Notes: generated from the letters alone by a model not told the origin. 64,000 nucleotides of DNA from an uncultured Eubacteriales bacterium (GCA_900549485.1 UROG01000001.1:80630-144629); one strand, 5' to 3'. Numbered from the stretch's first letter, positions 48,942 through 57,906 are shown. A program made the numbers and translations.

Positions 48942-50456
48942 TTAGCCCAATGCTTCTTTCAGCACGGAAAGGTTTTTCTCCATCACGGAGAGGTAGGTCG
49001 TGCCGTTTTTCACATCTTTGGAAGTGGTGGACTGCATGGAATCCATCGTCAGCACCTTTTGATTTTTGGACGTCGTATTCTGGACAATGGTTTCTGCGAT
49101 CTTGTGATCCTTACCTTCGATAGTCAGTACGCAGGGCAGTTTTAGCTCGTCAACCTTTTTGGCAAGGAACGAAATGGTCTCGAAGCTGGCTTCACTCTCG
49201 GCGGAGCAGCCCGCAAAGGCGGCGTAGTAGCTCAAACCGTAGTCGTCCACCAGATAGCGGAACGGGAAACGGTCGCCAAACAGAACGGTTTTATTGCTTG
49301 CTGCGTCCACGGCAGCCTGATAGTCTGCGTCAAGAGCAGACAGCTTTTTTACATACGCATCGGAATTGGCGGCATAGGCGTCCTTGTTATCGGGGTCAAG
49401 CTCCTGCAAAGACGCGGAAATGGCGTTTACAAGCACCTCGGCGTTCTTCAAAGACAGCCAAACGTGTTCGTCGTATTCCTTTTCCTCATGCTCCAGCATT
49501 TCATCTGCAATCTCAGCGCCGGTCAGCGATGCCGGGTAGAAGGTGGGAAAATGCTTTCCTTCCTCGACGAGACTGTCAAAGCCATCTTCGCCAAAGTAGA
49601 GATGGAAGTGTTCCGGCTCCGCAGAGGAAATGTTGTGGTCACTGAAAACAATGTAAGTCGGCGCATTGGCATCGCCAGATGCCTTTTGGTATTTATAACG
49701 CACCTGCTTGCTTCCGTCATCCTTGTGACGGATATAAAAGCCTTCGCTGTCATAGGTGGCGGTAGAAGTGCCGTCCTTGCGGGTATAAGTGATCGTATTT
49801 CCGTCGATGCTGATTTTTTCAATATCAGTTTCGTAGGATGAAATATAGGATTTCTTGTATTCTTCTGCGGTTTTCGTGCCGCTTTCTGCTTTCTTCTTCA
49901 TGACGGAATCTAATGTGCCGTCCAGGACATACGGATACACAGACTGCCACTCGCCGTCCCAGTCAGACAGACTTCTGTCTTTTACATCGCTGTCGGCAAA
50001 GTCCGCAACACCGTGATTGTGACCTTCTTCTGCCTGCATACCGGGAACAGCTTCTTCAGTCTTAATGGTATCCTTCAGGACATCCAGCAAATTGATGACC
50101 TTCATATTCTTGTTGGTGGCATTTTTCAGAGCATCATTCACCCAACCGTCGGACTCGCCGCCCACATAGATGAACAGGTCGCAGTCGGAGATTTTGACAA
50201 TATCATCTGCCGTGGGCTGATAGCTGTGCAGGTCAACGCCGTTATCAAGCAGCATGGTGATGTCGGCGTTATCGGCACCGCCGCCGAGAACCTCTCTTAC
50301 CCAATCGTACTCCGGGAAAATGGTGGTAACGATTTTGATGTTCTGAGCCACGTTATCGGCGGAAGCACTGCCGCAGCCGGCGGCAAATGTGCCGAACAGA
50401 GCGACGGCAAGCAGCATTGCAAAGAACTTTTTTTTGATATTTTTTGTAAATAACAT
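48942..50456 (-). CDS. znuA: zinc-binding lipoprotein: ZnuA with ZinT domain nested inside
   Basis: The 504-residue lipoprotein (lipobox AAGC, Cys28) starts behind CCGGAGG. The ZnuA N-lobe is at about 38-150, with metal ligand His77 in VDLHSYQPT and the start of a His-containing loop (GHNHG). A full ZinT/YodA domain follows (about 158-322: LSDWDGEWQSVYPY, ..FYIRHKD.., EPEHFHLYFG). The ZnuA fold then resumes at YDEHVWLSLKNA (His331) and runs to the end. Known AdcA proteins carry ZinT after ZnuA; here it sits in the His-rich loop. It captures zinc for the ZnuBC pair. Confidence 0.92.
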   Translation of the reverse strand: MLFTKNIKKKFFAMLLAVALFGTFAAGCGSASADNVAQNIKIVTTIFPEYDWVREVLGGGADNADITMLLDNGVDLHSYQPTADDIVKISDCDLFIYVGGESDGWVNDALKNATNKNMKVINLLDVLKDTIKTEEAVPGMQAEEGHNHGVADFADSDVKDRSLSDWDGEWQSVYPYVLDGTLDSVMKKKAESGTKTAEEYKKSYISSYETDIEKISIDGNTITYTRKDGTSTATYDSEGFYIRHKDDGSKQVRYKYQKASGDANAPTYIVFSDHNISSAEPEHFHLYFGEDGFDSLVEEGKHFPTFYPASLTGAEIADEMLEHEEKEYDEHVWLSLKNAEVLVNAISASLQELDPDNKDAYAANSDAYVKKLSALDADYQAAVDAASNKTVLFGDRFPFRYLVDDYGLSYYAAFAGCSAESEASFETISFLAKKVDELKLPCVLTIEGKDHKIAETIVQNTTSKNQKVLTMDSMQSTTSKDVKNGTTYLSVMEKNLSVLKEALG

Positions 50457-50573
50457 AATAAACCTCCGGAAAAACTAAAAATATAAGCCCAAATGGGCGC
50501 AAAAATACAAGGGCAGCGGCAGCGCCGCAAAAGCCTGCCGAAATGCAGACTTCACCCCTGATAGAAAGTTTTA

Positions 50574-50870
50574 TTAATCCGAAAGTTTGACTTTGAGAGA
50601 AACCAGAGTATAACTGCCGCACGATTTCGTGCAGAACGAAGTAAGCGAAGAAAGAGCGCGGATAAATGCAGCGGCAAAAGCTGCGGCGCAGACAGCAAGG
50701 GATAAGATCCTGAGAGTATCGCAGCAGGCATTGATACGGCAGCAGATCTCACAGCCGTCGCCTATGCAGTCATGACCGGATTCCGCCGCAATATACACGA
50801 TAGGAGAGAGCATGGCAAGTACAAGCGCTGCCGCGATCAGCATGGATAAAAGCTTCTTTTTACTTGTCAT
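50574..50870 (-). CDS. small cysteine-rich membrane protein of the zinc operon
   Basis: The 98-residue protein starts at the ATG 8 bases after GGAGG. It has an N-terminal helix, an external-looking segment with five cysteines (HDCIGDGCEICCRINACC) and a second helix. The His/Cys-rich loop could bind zinc. It lies between the Fur-type regulator and the zinc-binding protein in the same operon. No named family was recognised. Confidence 0.7.
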   Translation of the reverse strand: MTSKKKLLSMLIAAALVLAMLSPIVYIAAESGHDCIGDGCEICCRINACCDTLRILSLAVCAAAFAAAFIRALSSLTSFCTKSCGSYTLVSLKVKLSD

Positions 50871-50885
50871 GATGTTCACCTCCGT

Positions 50886-51278
50886 TTATTTCCGGCACTC
50901 GGCACAGGTACCGTAAAGAACCGTTTCAGCCTTGCTGATTTCAAAGCCGGTGCTTTCCAGTGTACTCTGAAACAGCCGTTCGGCGCTTGCCTCGTCCAGA
51001 TGTATGCTTTTTCCGCAGACGCGGCACAGCAAATGAAGACTGTTTTTACATTTGTCCGAGCCCATGTATCGGAAAAAAGCTTCTTTGGTATTTTCGGCGG
51101 CGCTTCGCTTGAGAAGCCCTTCCTTCTCCATTGCCGAAAGATTGCGGTAAACGGCGCTGACGCTGATTTCATCAGCCGTCAGCGCGTCGGCGATCTGCCG
51201 TGCGGTGATCTGCTCATCAGTGTGAGAGCTGAGATATTCAATCAGGCGTCCGCGCTGCTTCGTCAGATATTTTGCCAC
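50886..51278 (-). CDS. zur: Fur-family regulator, probably Zur
   Basis: About 130 residues from a GTG with GGAGG 8 bases upstream; the longer open frame has no ribosome site. It has the winged-helix part (TARQIADALTADEISVSAVYRNLSAMEKEGLL), the HLLCRVCGK and CAECRK pairs that form the structural Cys4 zinc site, and the regulatory-site histidine region. First gene of the zinc-uptake operon, with a Fur-type box at its promoter, so zinc-responsive autorepression is likely. Confidence 0.88.
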   Translation of the reverse strand: MAKYLTKQRGRLIEYLSSHTDEQITARQIADALTADEISVSAVYRNLSAMEKEGLLKRSAAENTKEAFFRYMGSDKCKNSLHLLCRVCGKSIHLDEASAERLFQSTLESTGFEISKAETVLYGTCAECRK

Positions 51279-51314
51279 CGGTAATGCCTCCGCTCCAAAT
51301 TCTCTGTGTAAGCC

Positions 51315-51343
51315 ACTATATACTTGAGGCTCGGCTTTGTCAA
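51315..51343 (-). promoter_or_regulatory. promoter of the zinc operon
   Basis: On the minus strand TTGACA (51338-51343) and TATAGT (51315-51320) are 17 bases apart. Confidence 0.8.
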
Positions 51344-51345
51344 TA

Positions 51346-51360
51346 TGCAAACGGTTCGCA
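51346..51360. promoter_or_regulatory. probable Zur box
   Basis: TGCAAACGGTTCGCA is a 7-1-7 inverted repeat with a single mismatched pair, the form expected for Fur/Zur operators. It adjoins the -35 element of the zinc operon. Confidence 0.7.
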
Positions 51361-51390
51361 AATTTTAAAAAATCTGTTACGGACCCGTTA

Positions 51391-51419
51391 TTGCTTTTGC
51401 CGCCCTGTTCAGGTATAAT
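51391..51419 (+). promoter_or_regulatory. promoter of the Nif11-like gene
   Basis: TTGCTT (51391-51396), 17 bases, perfect TATAAT (51414-51419), about 40 bases before the ATG. Confidence 0.6.
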
Positions 51420-51458
51420 ATCTTACGAATTTTACTTGAATAACACGGAGCGTCATAA

Positions 51459-51785
51459 ATGAACGAAAATGTTGCGGTCTTTTTTGCAAGATATGAAAAT
51501 GAGCAGAGCCTCAGAGACAGGGTGAAGCTTGCGCTTGACTGTTATCCCGGCAGTCTCGAGGTGCGCGAGTCGGTGGTGAAGAATGTGCTTCTGCCGATTG
51601 CAAGGGAGGAAGGGCTTGACTTTACCGTTGACGACCTCAGAAAGTATGAGACGCGCAAAAAGATGAAAAAAGCGGCCATGGACAATGACGAGTGGCTTGC
51701 TATGGAGGATGACGGCGGGGATGACTTCTGGCTCCTCGACCACGGCTGGAGCAATGACGAATCCAGATTCTGCGGGGATAAATAA
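51459..51785 (+). CDS. Nif11-domain-like small protein
   Basis: The 108-residue protein has an N-terminal half resembling the Nif11 fold (NVAVFFARYENEQSLRDRVKLA, then LPIAREEGLDFTVDDL), the leader type found in some RiPP precursors. A Lys-rich hinge follows, then an acidic tail with DDGGDDFWLLDHGW and one cysteine near the end. A GG pair before an aromatic-rich tail is suggestive of a processed peptide, but no modifying enzyme or peptidase transporter is nearby. The acyltransferase gene begins two bases later. Confidence 0.6.
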   Translation: MNENVAVFFARYENEQSLRDRVKLALDCYPGSLEVRESVVKNVLLPIAREEGLDFTVDDLRKYETRKKMKKAAMDNDEWLAMEDDGGDDFWLLDHGWSNDESRFCGDK

Positions 51786-51786
51786 C

Positions 51787-52866
51787 GTGAGCGGGATAAA
51801 TACAAATACTGTGAAAAAACGGATCGAATGGGTAGATACGGCAAAATGGATGTGCATGATGTTCATAATGCTGGAGCATCTGGAAAGCGGCTGCGACGAG
51901 CTTTCCGTGCTGCACACGACGTGCGGCGTCGAGGTGTTTTTCATTGCGGCGGGCTACGTGCATCGGGCAGGGCAGGACTTCAGGACTTTCCTCGTCAAGA
52001 AGATAAGATGTCTTATTGTCCCGTGGCTTGTGTTCAGCTTTCTTGACATAAGCATTGCGCAGGTCTTTTCGTTCGGCGAGCATAGGGATTATCTTACGGA
52101 GCTGCTGTGGAACCTTGCCCAGATACGTCAGCATTATGCGCAGCTCTGGTTTATTCCGGCTCTGTTTGCTACGTTCCTGCCCTTCTATTTCTTCATCGAA
52201 TGGTATAACCGCAAGGCGGATAAGAACGATCATACCCGCCCGTGGCTTTTCTTTCTGCTGGCATTTGCACTGTGGTGCGTGGACGTGGCGTACAGCCACC
52301 TTGTAGACGGCGCGTCTCTCCCGTGGGGTACTTCCAATCTCCCATGGCATGCCGATTACATATTTATCGCCATGTTCTATATGACTATCGGCTATTTCAT
52401 GCGCAATAATTTTGAACCTGTGTTCGACAGGCTGAACACACGCCGCAACAGACTTATCCTGCTGGCAGTGTACCTGTGTTCGGTATACTATCCGTATCTG
52501 ACGGACTTCCGTATGCCGGAACGGCTGCATGAGCTGTTTGCGCGGCTTATCAACCCTGTTATGGGCTGCACGCTTGTGTGCGCTTTCAGCAAGGTGATTA
52601 AAAGCAGCCGGTATATCGCATATGTCGGGCAGAATACGCTGCTGTACTTTGCATTCCACGGCAAGGTACTCGGCTTTGCGCAGGGAATGTTCAAGCGCCT
52701 TTTCAGCGGCGTTTACGCGCAGATACTTTCGAACAAGCTCACGTCGAGCCTGTTTGCGATATGCCTTACGGTCATAATGTCTTTTGTGCTGATCGTTCCG
52801 TGCTATATCGTGAACCGCTGGTTCCCGTTCCTTGTCGGCCGTCCGATGAAAGCAAAGGGAAAATAA
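51787..52866 (+). CDS. membrane acyltransferase (acyltransferase family 3)
   Basis: The 359-residue protein begins with GTG right after the previous stop, with GGGGAT upstream. It has about ten membrane helices and the family's N-terminal pattern IEWVDTAKWMCMMFIMLEH, with the histidine used in acyl transfer, followed by GVEVFFIAAGY and LWFIPALF. Such OafA/WecH-type enzymes O-acetylate surface polysaccharides or peptides. It forms a two-gene unit with the Nif11-like gene. Confidence 0.87.
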   Translation: MSGINTNTVKKRIEWVDTAKWMCMMFIMLEHLESGCDELSVLHTTCGVEVFFIAAGYVHRAGQDFRTFLVKKIRCLIVPWLVFSFLDISIAQVFSFGEHRDYLTELLWNLAQIRQHYAQLWFIPALFATFLPFYFFIEWYNRKADKNDHTRPWLFFLLAFALWCVDVAYSHLVDGASLPWGTSNLPWHADYIFIAMFYMTIGYFMRNNFEPVFDRLNTRRNRLILLAVYLCSVYYPYLTDFRMPERLHELFARLINPVMGCTLVCAFSKVIKSSRYIAYVGQNTLLYFAFHGKVLGFAQGMFKRLFSGVYAQILSNKLTSSLFAICLTVIMSFVLIVPCYIVNRWFPFLVGRPMKAKGK

Positions 52867-53001
52867 GCCCGCAAAGAGGGAATTGCGCGTCGATACTCCG
52901 AATTTACGGCCAGCAGCCCGAAAAAATTTGTTGTTTTACACAAAATCCGAAGGAAAAAATGTGCATTATCAACAAGATTTGGCGTAACGGTTCGGTTAAT
53001 A

Positions 53002-53030
53002 TTTACTTTGCAATTTTCAAGAGTTATAAT
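53002..53030 (+). promoter_or_regulatory. promoter of ferric-type importer 2
   Basis: TTTACT (53002-53007), 17 bases, TATAAT (53025-53030), about 60 bases before the ATG. The stretch from 52867 up to it is AT-rich with no recognised terminator. Confidence 0.6.
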
Positions 53031-53041
53031 CATATATATTA

Positions 53042-53070
53042 AGTCGAATGCGACTGAATCATATTCGACT
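53042..53070 (+). promoter_or_regulatory. 5' UTR inverted repeats before importer 2
   Basis: AGTCGAAT (53042-53049) pairs with ATTCGACT (53063-53070), but AGTCG (53042-53046) can also pair with CGACT (53051-53055). The two hairpins exclude each other and the larger ends 10 bases before the GGAGG. Confidence 0.5.
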
Positions 53071-53091
53071 AAAATAAATGGAGGAAACAAC

Positions 53092-54183
53092 ATGAAGAAG
53101 ATCACTGCTCTTTTGCTTGCACTCGTTATGGTGTTCGCACTGTGCGCCTGCGGCAAGGCCGAAGCACCCGCAGAGGTCAAGCCTGAGGAAGCAGCCCCTG
53201 CCGAAACCGAAGCGGCTCCTGCTGAAGAAGCTCCCGCCGAGGAAGCGGCTCCCGCTGAGGAAACCCACAGCGGCAAGCTCGTTATCTACTCTCCCCACGA
53301 TGCAGATCCTCTTGCAGCCGGCGTAAAGCTGTTTGAGGAGACCTACCCCGGAATAGAGGTTGAGGTCATTGCAGCCGGCACCGGTGAGCTGTGCCAGCGT
53401 ATCGTTGCTGAAGCCGAGAATCCCCAGGGCGACGTTCTGTGGGGCGGCGGCGCAGATACTCTCGCTGCTTACACCGAGTACTTTGCACCCTATCAGTGCG
53501 CAAATGACGATGTCATCGGCGACGCATACAAAGATGCCGACGATATGTGGATTGGCGAATCCCCCCTGCCCATGGTATTCATCTACAACAAGACCCTCAT
53601 CGACGAGGCTGACGTTCCCACCACTTGGGAAGGTCTCTGCAACGAGAACCTGAAGGGCAAGATCGCATACTGCGCTCCCTCCAAGTCCGGTTCCGCTTAC
53701 ACCCAGCTGTGCACCATGCTGTTCTCTCAGCCCACAATAGACGAAGGCTGGGCGCTTGTTGAGAAGTTCATCGCAAACCTCGACGGCAAGCTTCAGGACA
53801 GCTCCGGCAACTGCCACAAGCTCGTTGCTTCCGGTGAGTATGTTCTCGGCGTGACCATCGAGAAGTCCGCTGTTCTCTACAACGACAACCCCGATATCGG
53901 CTATGTTTACCCCGAAGCAAACTCCGCTGTTCCCGACGGTGTTGCTCTCATCAAGGGCTGCCCCAACGAGGATAACGCAAAGCTGTTCATCGACTTTGTT
54001 ACCGGCCTTGAGTGCCAGAAGGATCAGAACGTCAATTGGAAGCGCCGTCCCGTCCGCTCCGACCTTACTCCCGAGGGTCTTTGCCCCCTCGAGGAATGCC
54101 ATGTCGGCACCTATGACTTCACCTACGCCGCAACCAACAGAGACGCTATCAAGGAGAAGTTCAACGACCTGACCATCGGCTGA
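53092..54183 (+). CDS. ferric-type ABC importer substrate-binding lipoprotein 2
   Basis: The 363-residue lipoprotein (lipobox CAC, Cys19 to Cys20 region) has an Ala/Pro/Glu linker to about residue 60, then a binding-protein fold starting KLVIYSPHDADPLAAGVKLFEETYPGIEVEV and including WGGGADTLAAYTEYF. It is of the AfuA/Fbp type (iron(III), or aminoethylphosphonate-like). Starts behind GGAGG. The gene order binding protein, ATPase, fused permease differs from importer 1. Confidence 0.87.
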   Translation: MKKITALLLALVMVFALCACGKAEAPAEVKPEEAAPAETEAAPAEEAPAEEAAPAEETHSGKLVIYSPHDADPLAAGVKLFEETYPGIEVEVIAAGTGELCQRIVAEAENPQGDVLWGGGADTLAAYTEYFAPYQCANDDVIGDAYKDADDMWIGESPLPMVFIYNKTLIDEADVPTTWEGLCNENLKGKIAYCAPSKSGSAYTQLCTMLFSQPTIDEGWALVEKFIANLDGKLQDSSGNCHKLVASGEYVLGVTIEKSAVLYNDNPDIGYVYPEANSAVPDGVALIKGCPNEDNAKLFIDFVTGLECQKDQNVNWKRRPVRSDLTPEGLCPLEECHVGTYDFTYAATNRDAIKEKFNDLTIG

Positions 54184-54209
54184 TACTTGATATCCCATAA
54201 ATAAACTGT

Positions 54210-54250
54210 GGGGAGGCTGCCGCTTTCCGGCACCTCCCCCGTTTGTTTTG
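54210..54250 (+). terminator. hairpin between binding protein and ATPase
   Basis: GGGGAGG..TGCCG pairs with CGGCA.CCTCCCC around CTTTC, followed by GTTTGTTTTG. Two more inverted repeats occur before 54400, including CCGCAAA/TTTGCGG (54346 onward). These would limit read-through into the ATPase gene. Confidence 0.7.
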
Positions 54251-54432
54251 ATATCATCGGCTGACAACCGTATCAGGAATGAGAAATCGGGAGCTGTACA
54301 GGCTCTCCGTTTCTGATTTCTGATAAAAGCGCAGAACCTAATAACCGCAAACAAAAAATCGCCTCGTACAGGCCGCGTCGTTTTTTGCGGCGGTATGAGT
54401 TTGTATTTTTCAAGCATTCAGGGAGGAAGAAA

Positions 54433-55509
54433 ATGAGCAATCAGGTAATTATCAAGGACGCCGTAAAGCGTTACGGGGATTTTGTCGCACTCAAGGGCGT
54501 GTCGCTGGACATCAAAGAGGGTGAGTTTTTCACGCTGCTTGGTCCGTCCGGCTGCGGCAAAACCACGCTCCTGCGTATGATCGCGGGCTTCAACAGCATT
54601 GAAGGCGGCGATTTCTATTTCGGGGACAAGCGTATAAACGACGTTCCCGCCCATAAGCGCGACATAGGAATGGTGTTCCAGAACTATGCGATTTTCCCGC
54701 ATCTGAACGTTTTTGACAACGTGGCTTACGGACTTAAGGCGAGAAAGGTTCCGGCAAAGGATATCAAGCCCCGCGTCGAGGAAGCGCTGAAGCTGGTGCA
54801 GATAGACCACCTTGCCCAGCGCAAGCCGAGTGAGCTTTCCGGCGGTCAGCAGCAGCGCGTCGCGCTTGCCCGCGCCTTCGTTATCGAGCCGAGTGTTCTT
54901 CTCATGGACGAGCCGCTTTCAAACCTTGATGCAAAGCTTCGTGTCCAGATGCGCTCCGTCATCAAAAAGCTCCAGCGCAGACTCGGCATAACGACGATTT
55001 ACGTCACCCATGACCAGGAGGAGGCGCTTGCCATCTCCGACCGTATAGCGGTCATGAAGGACGGCGTTATCATGCAGATCGGCACTCCCAATGAAATTTA
55101 TGCAAAGCCGCAGAATCCTTTTGTCGCCGGGTTTATCGGCGTGTCCAACTTCATCGGCTGCGACATTGCCGCCGCCAATGCGGGCGCGGCTTCCGTAAAG
55201 ATAAAGAACGAGCTTGACATAAAGGTCAACGTGAAAAAGTCTTATACCGGCAAGGGCAAGATATCCGCACGTCCCGAACAGCTTTTCTTCTCCGAATCCG
55301 GTATGCCCGGCACCGTGCTGTTCTCCACCTTCCTCGGCGACTATATCGAGTATGAGGTTGAGCTTGACGACGGGCAGAACCTTATCGTCAACGAATATAC
55401 CAAGGATTGCAGCACAGTCCATGCTGACGGCGAGAAGGTACACCTCAGCTTTGACCCTGAACGCATCAGTCTGTATGCCTCCGATACCGAGGAGGTGCTC
55501 AGCCTGTGA
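54433..55509 (+). CDS. ferric-type ABC importer ATPase 2
   Basis: The 358-residue ATPase has Walker A GPSGCGKT, signature LSGGQQQRVALARAF, Walker B LLMDEPLSNLDAK, the H-loop VTHDQEEALA and a C-terminal TOBE region. Start chosen at the ATG behind GGGAGG. Its TGA overlaps the permease GTG. Confidence 0.93.
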   Translation: MSNQVIIKDAVKRYGDFVALKGVSLDIKEGEFFTLLGPSGCGKTTLLRMIAGFNSIEGGDFYFGDKRINDVPAHKRDIGMVFQNYAIFPHLNVFDNVAYGLKARKVPAKDIKPRVEEALKLVQIDHLAQRKPSELSGGQQQRVALARAFVIEPSVLLMDEPLSNLDAKLRVQMRSVIKKLQRRLGITTIYVTHDQEEALAISDRIAVMKDGVIMQIGTPNEIYAKPQNPFVAGFIGVSNFIGCDIAAANAGAASVKIKNELDIKVNVKKSYTGKGKISARPEQLFFSESGMPGTVLFSTFLGDYIEYEVELDDGQNLIVNEYTKDCSTVHADGEKVHLSFDPERISLYASDTEEVLSL

Positions 55510-57164
55510 GACTCGGTGAAAAAAAGTTTAAGCCGGATTTCTGGTTTTTTACGAAGATCGCCGTAATAATTGTCATGTGCATGTTCATCGTGTATCCGTT
55601 TTACACGATACTCACCAAGAGCCTTTTTTCCAAAAAGGTCGATGGACTGACGCTGTACAATTTCAAGCGCTTCTTTGAAAAAAAGTATTATTACCAGACG
55701 CTTATCCGCTCCATGGTCGTCTGCTTTACGACCGTCTTCACGACGACGATCGTCGGCGTACCGATTGCGTATCTTATGACGCGCTATAATGTTCCAGGCA
55801 AAAAGGTGCTGCATATCCTCATTATAATGAGCCTTATGAGTCCTCCGTTCATCGGCGCGTATTCGTGGATAATCCTGCTTGGCCGTGCGGGACTTCTTGC
55901 AAAGCTGTTTGCGAAGATCGGTCTCACCGCGCCGACGATTTACGGGCGCGGGGGTATAATATTTGTCTTTACGCTGCATCTGTTCCCGTACATATATCTT
56001 TATACCTCCGGCGCGATGAACAGTATAGACAGTTCCCTTGAGGAAGCGGGCGAGAACCTTGGTATGAGCAAGCTCAGACGTATCTGGACTATCACTCTGC
56101 CGGTCATTCTGCCTTCTATCATGGCGGGTATGATAATGGTCTTCATGACCTGTCTTGCCGACTTCGGCACACCCATGCTGCTGGGCGAGGGCTATACCGT
56201 GCTGCCGGTGCTTGTGTATAACGAGTATATGTCCGAAAGCGCGACGGATCCGTATATGGCTTCCACGCTGTCGGTTATAATCGTTGCCTGTTCGCTGCTC
56301 ATGCTTACGTTCCAGAAGCTTGTTGTGGACAAGCGCAACTATATGATGAGCTCTCTGCGTCCCCCTCAGGAGACGGAGCTTCACGGCTGGAAGCGCTTCT
56401 TTGCTTCCTTCCCGATATATATTGTCGTTACCCTTGCGTTCCTGCCGCAGATAGTGGTCGTGTGCCAATCCTTTGTTGAACGCAGCTTCTCCGGTGTGGT
56501 AAAAGGGATAAACCTCAATAATTACAGCTCCATTCTCTCCCGACTTGGGCGCAACATCCGCAATACATACGTCTTCTCCCTCGTGGCGATCGTGTTCATC
56601 ATCATTGTGGGTATTCTTGTTTCCTATATTCTCGTGCGCAAGAAGGGCAAGGTTGCGAATCTCATAGATACTCTTATCATGTTCCCGTATGTTATCCCCG
56701 GTTCCGTTCTCGGCATCGGCCTTATCGTCGCTTTCAACCGCAAGCCCATAATCCTTGTAGGCACGGCTTCGATAATGATCATTTCCTATGTCATAAGAAA
56801 GCTGCCGTACACGGTGCGTTCGGGCAGTGCTTTCCTATATCAGATGGACCCGTATGTTGAGGAGGCTTCCATAAACCTCGGTGTTTCGCCGATGAAGACG
56901 TTCTTTACCGTAACGGCGCGAATGATGCTGCCCGGCGTCATGTCCGGCGCGGTGCTGAGCTGGATAACCTGTATCAATGAGCTGTCAAGCTCCATCATGC
57001 TCTATTCCGGCAAAACCTCTACCATTGCCGTTGCGATCTATCAGGAGGTCGTCCGTATGAGCGACGGTACCGCCGCCGCGCTTGCGACTATCCTGACAGT
57101 GACCACGATCATTTCGCTTGTGGTGGTGTTCAGACTTACAAAGGGAAAGGTCAAGATAGTATAA
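55506..57164 (+). CDS. fused ABC permease of ferric-type importer 2
   Basis: The 552-residue protein has two permease domains on one chain, with EAA loops EEAGENLGMSKLRRIWTITLP (about 178-198) and EEASINLGVSPMKTFFTVTAR (about 455-475). Length is normal for FbpB-type permeases, unlike the 832-residue counterpart at 27611. The GTG start overlaps the ATPase stop by four bases. Confidence 0.92.
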   Translation: MRLGEKKFKPDFWFFTKIAVIIVMCMFIVYPFYTILTKSLFSKKVDGLTLYNFKRFFEKKYYYQTLIRSMVVCFTTVFTTTIVGVPIAYLMTRYNVPGKKVLHILIIMSLMSPPFIGAYSWIILLGRAGLLAKLFAKIGLTAPTIYGRGGIIFVFTLHLFPYIYLYTSGAMNSIDSSLEEAGENLGMSKLRRIWTITLPVILPSIMAGMIMVFMTCLADFGTPMLLGEGYTVLPVLVYNEYMSESATDPYMASTLSVIIVACSLLMLTFQKLVVDKRNYMMSSLRPPQETELHGWKRFFASFPIYIVVTLAFLPQIVVVCQSFVERSFSGVVKGINLNNYSSILSRLGRNIRNTYVFSLVAIVFIIIVGILVSYILVRKKGKVANLIDTLIMFPYVIPGSVLGIGLIVAFNRKPIILVGTASIMIISYVIRKLPYTVRSGSAFLYQMDPYVEEASINLGVSPMKTFFTVTARMMLPGVMSGAVLSWITCINELSSSIMLYSGKTSTIAVAIYQEVVRMSDGTAAALATILTVTTIISLVVVFRLTKGKVKIV

Positions 57165-57187
57165 GCTATATACCGGCTATGAAAAAA

Positions 57188-57225
57188 ATTTTCGGAGAGC
57201 GGAATTTTTCGCTCTCCGAATTTTG
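57188..57225 (+). terminator. terminator of importer 2 operon
   Basis: AATTTTCGGAGAGCG pairs with CGCTCTCCGAATTTT around an AT-rich loop. Confidence 0.8.
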
Positions 57226-57296
57226 GAAAAGGCACAGCGTGAAAATCACGCCTGCGACAGTAAAAAGCCGGCAAACTTGCCGCATGGAGGATCATT

Positions 57297-57905
57297 ATGA
57301 TAAAGAATATTATTTTTGACATGGGGAATGTGCTTATAAAGTTCGACAAAAAGTGCTTCCTTGAAGCCGTGAACGTTTCGCCTGAGGACAACGCGCTGCT
57401 TGAGCGGGAGGTGTATGTGTCCGTCGAGTGGGCCATGATGGACAGAGGTACGCTTACCGAGAAGGAAGCGGCGGAAAGAATGTGCGCCCGTCTGCCGGAA
57501 CGCCTGCATGAAAAGGTGCATCAGCTTGTCGATGAGTGGGATCGCCCGATACTGCCGATGAGCGGCATGGCGGAACTCGCCGGTGAGCTTAAAGCCAAGG
57601 GATACCGCCTTTTCCTGCTGTCCAACGCAAGCTACCGCCAGCATGAGTATTGGCCGGAAATACCCGGTTCAGAATACTTCGAGGACACCCTGATCTCAGC
57701 CGACGTCAAGCTTGTCAAGCCGCAGCCGGAAATATACCTCATGGCGCTGCACAAATTCAATGCGAAGCCGGAAGAAAGCGTCTTTATTGACGACGCGACA
57801 AACAACGTCGAGGGCGCGGTCTACTGCGGCATGGAGGGCATTGTCTTCCACGGAGATACCGATGAACTCAAAAAAAAGCTCAACGCAATAGGCGTCGATT
57901 GCTGA
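57297..57905 (+). CDS. HAD-superfamily phosphatase (YihX-like)
   Basis: The 202-residue protein has HAD motif I FDMGNVLIKF (residues 8-17). The second aspartate of DxD is replaced by Gly, as in the YihX subgroup (DxGNV), which hydrolyses sugar phosphates such as glucose-1-phosphate. Motif II LLSNAS, the motif III lysine in VKLVKPQPEIY and motif IV FIDDATNNV are present. The substrate is not determined. Confidence 0.88.
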   Translation: MIKNIIFDMGNVLIKFDKKCFLEAVNVSPEDNALLEREVYVSVEWAMMDRGTLTEKEAAERMCARLPERLHEKVHQLVDEWDRPILPMSGMAELAGELKAKGYRLFLLSNASYRQHEYWPEIPGSEYFEDTLISADVKLVKPQPEIYLMALHKFNAKPEESVFIDDATNNVEGAVYCGMEGIVFHGDTDELKKKLNAIGVDC

Positions 57906-57906
57906 A

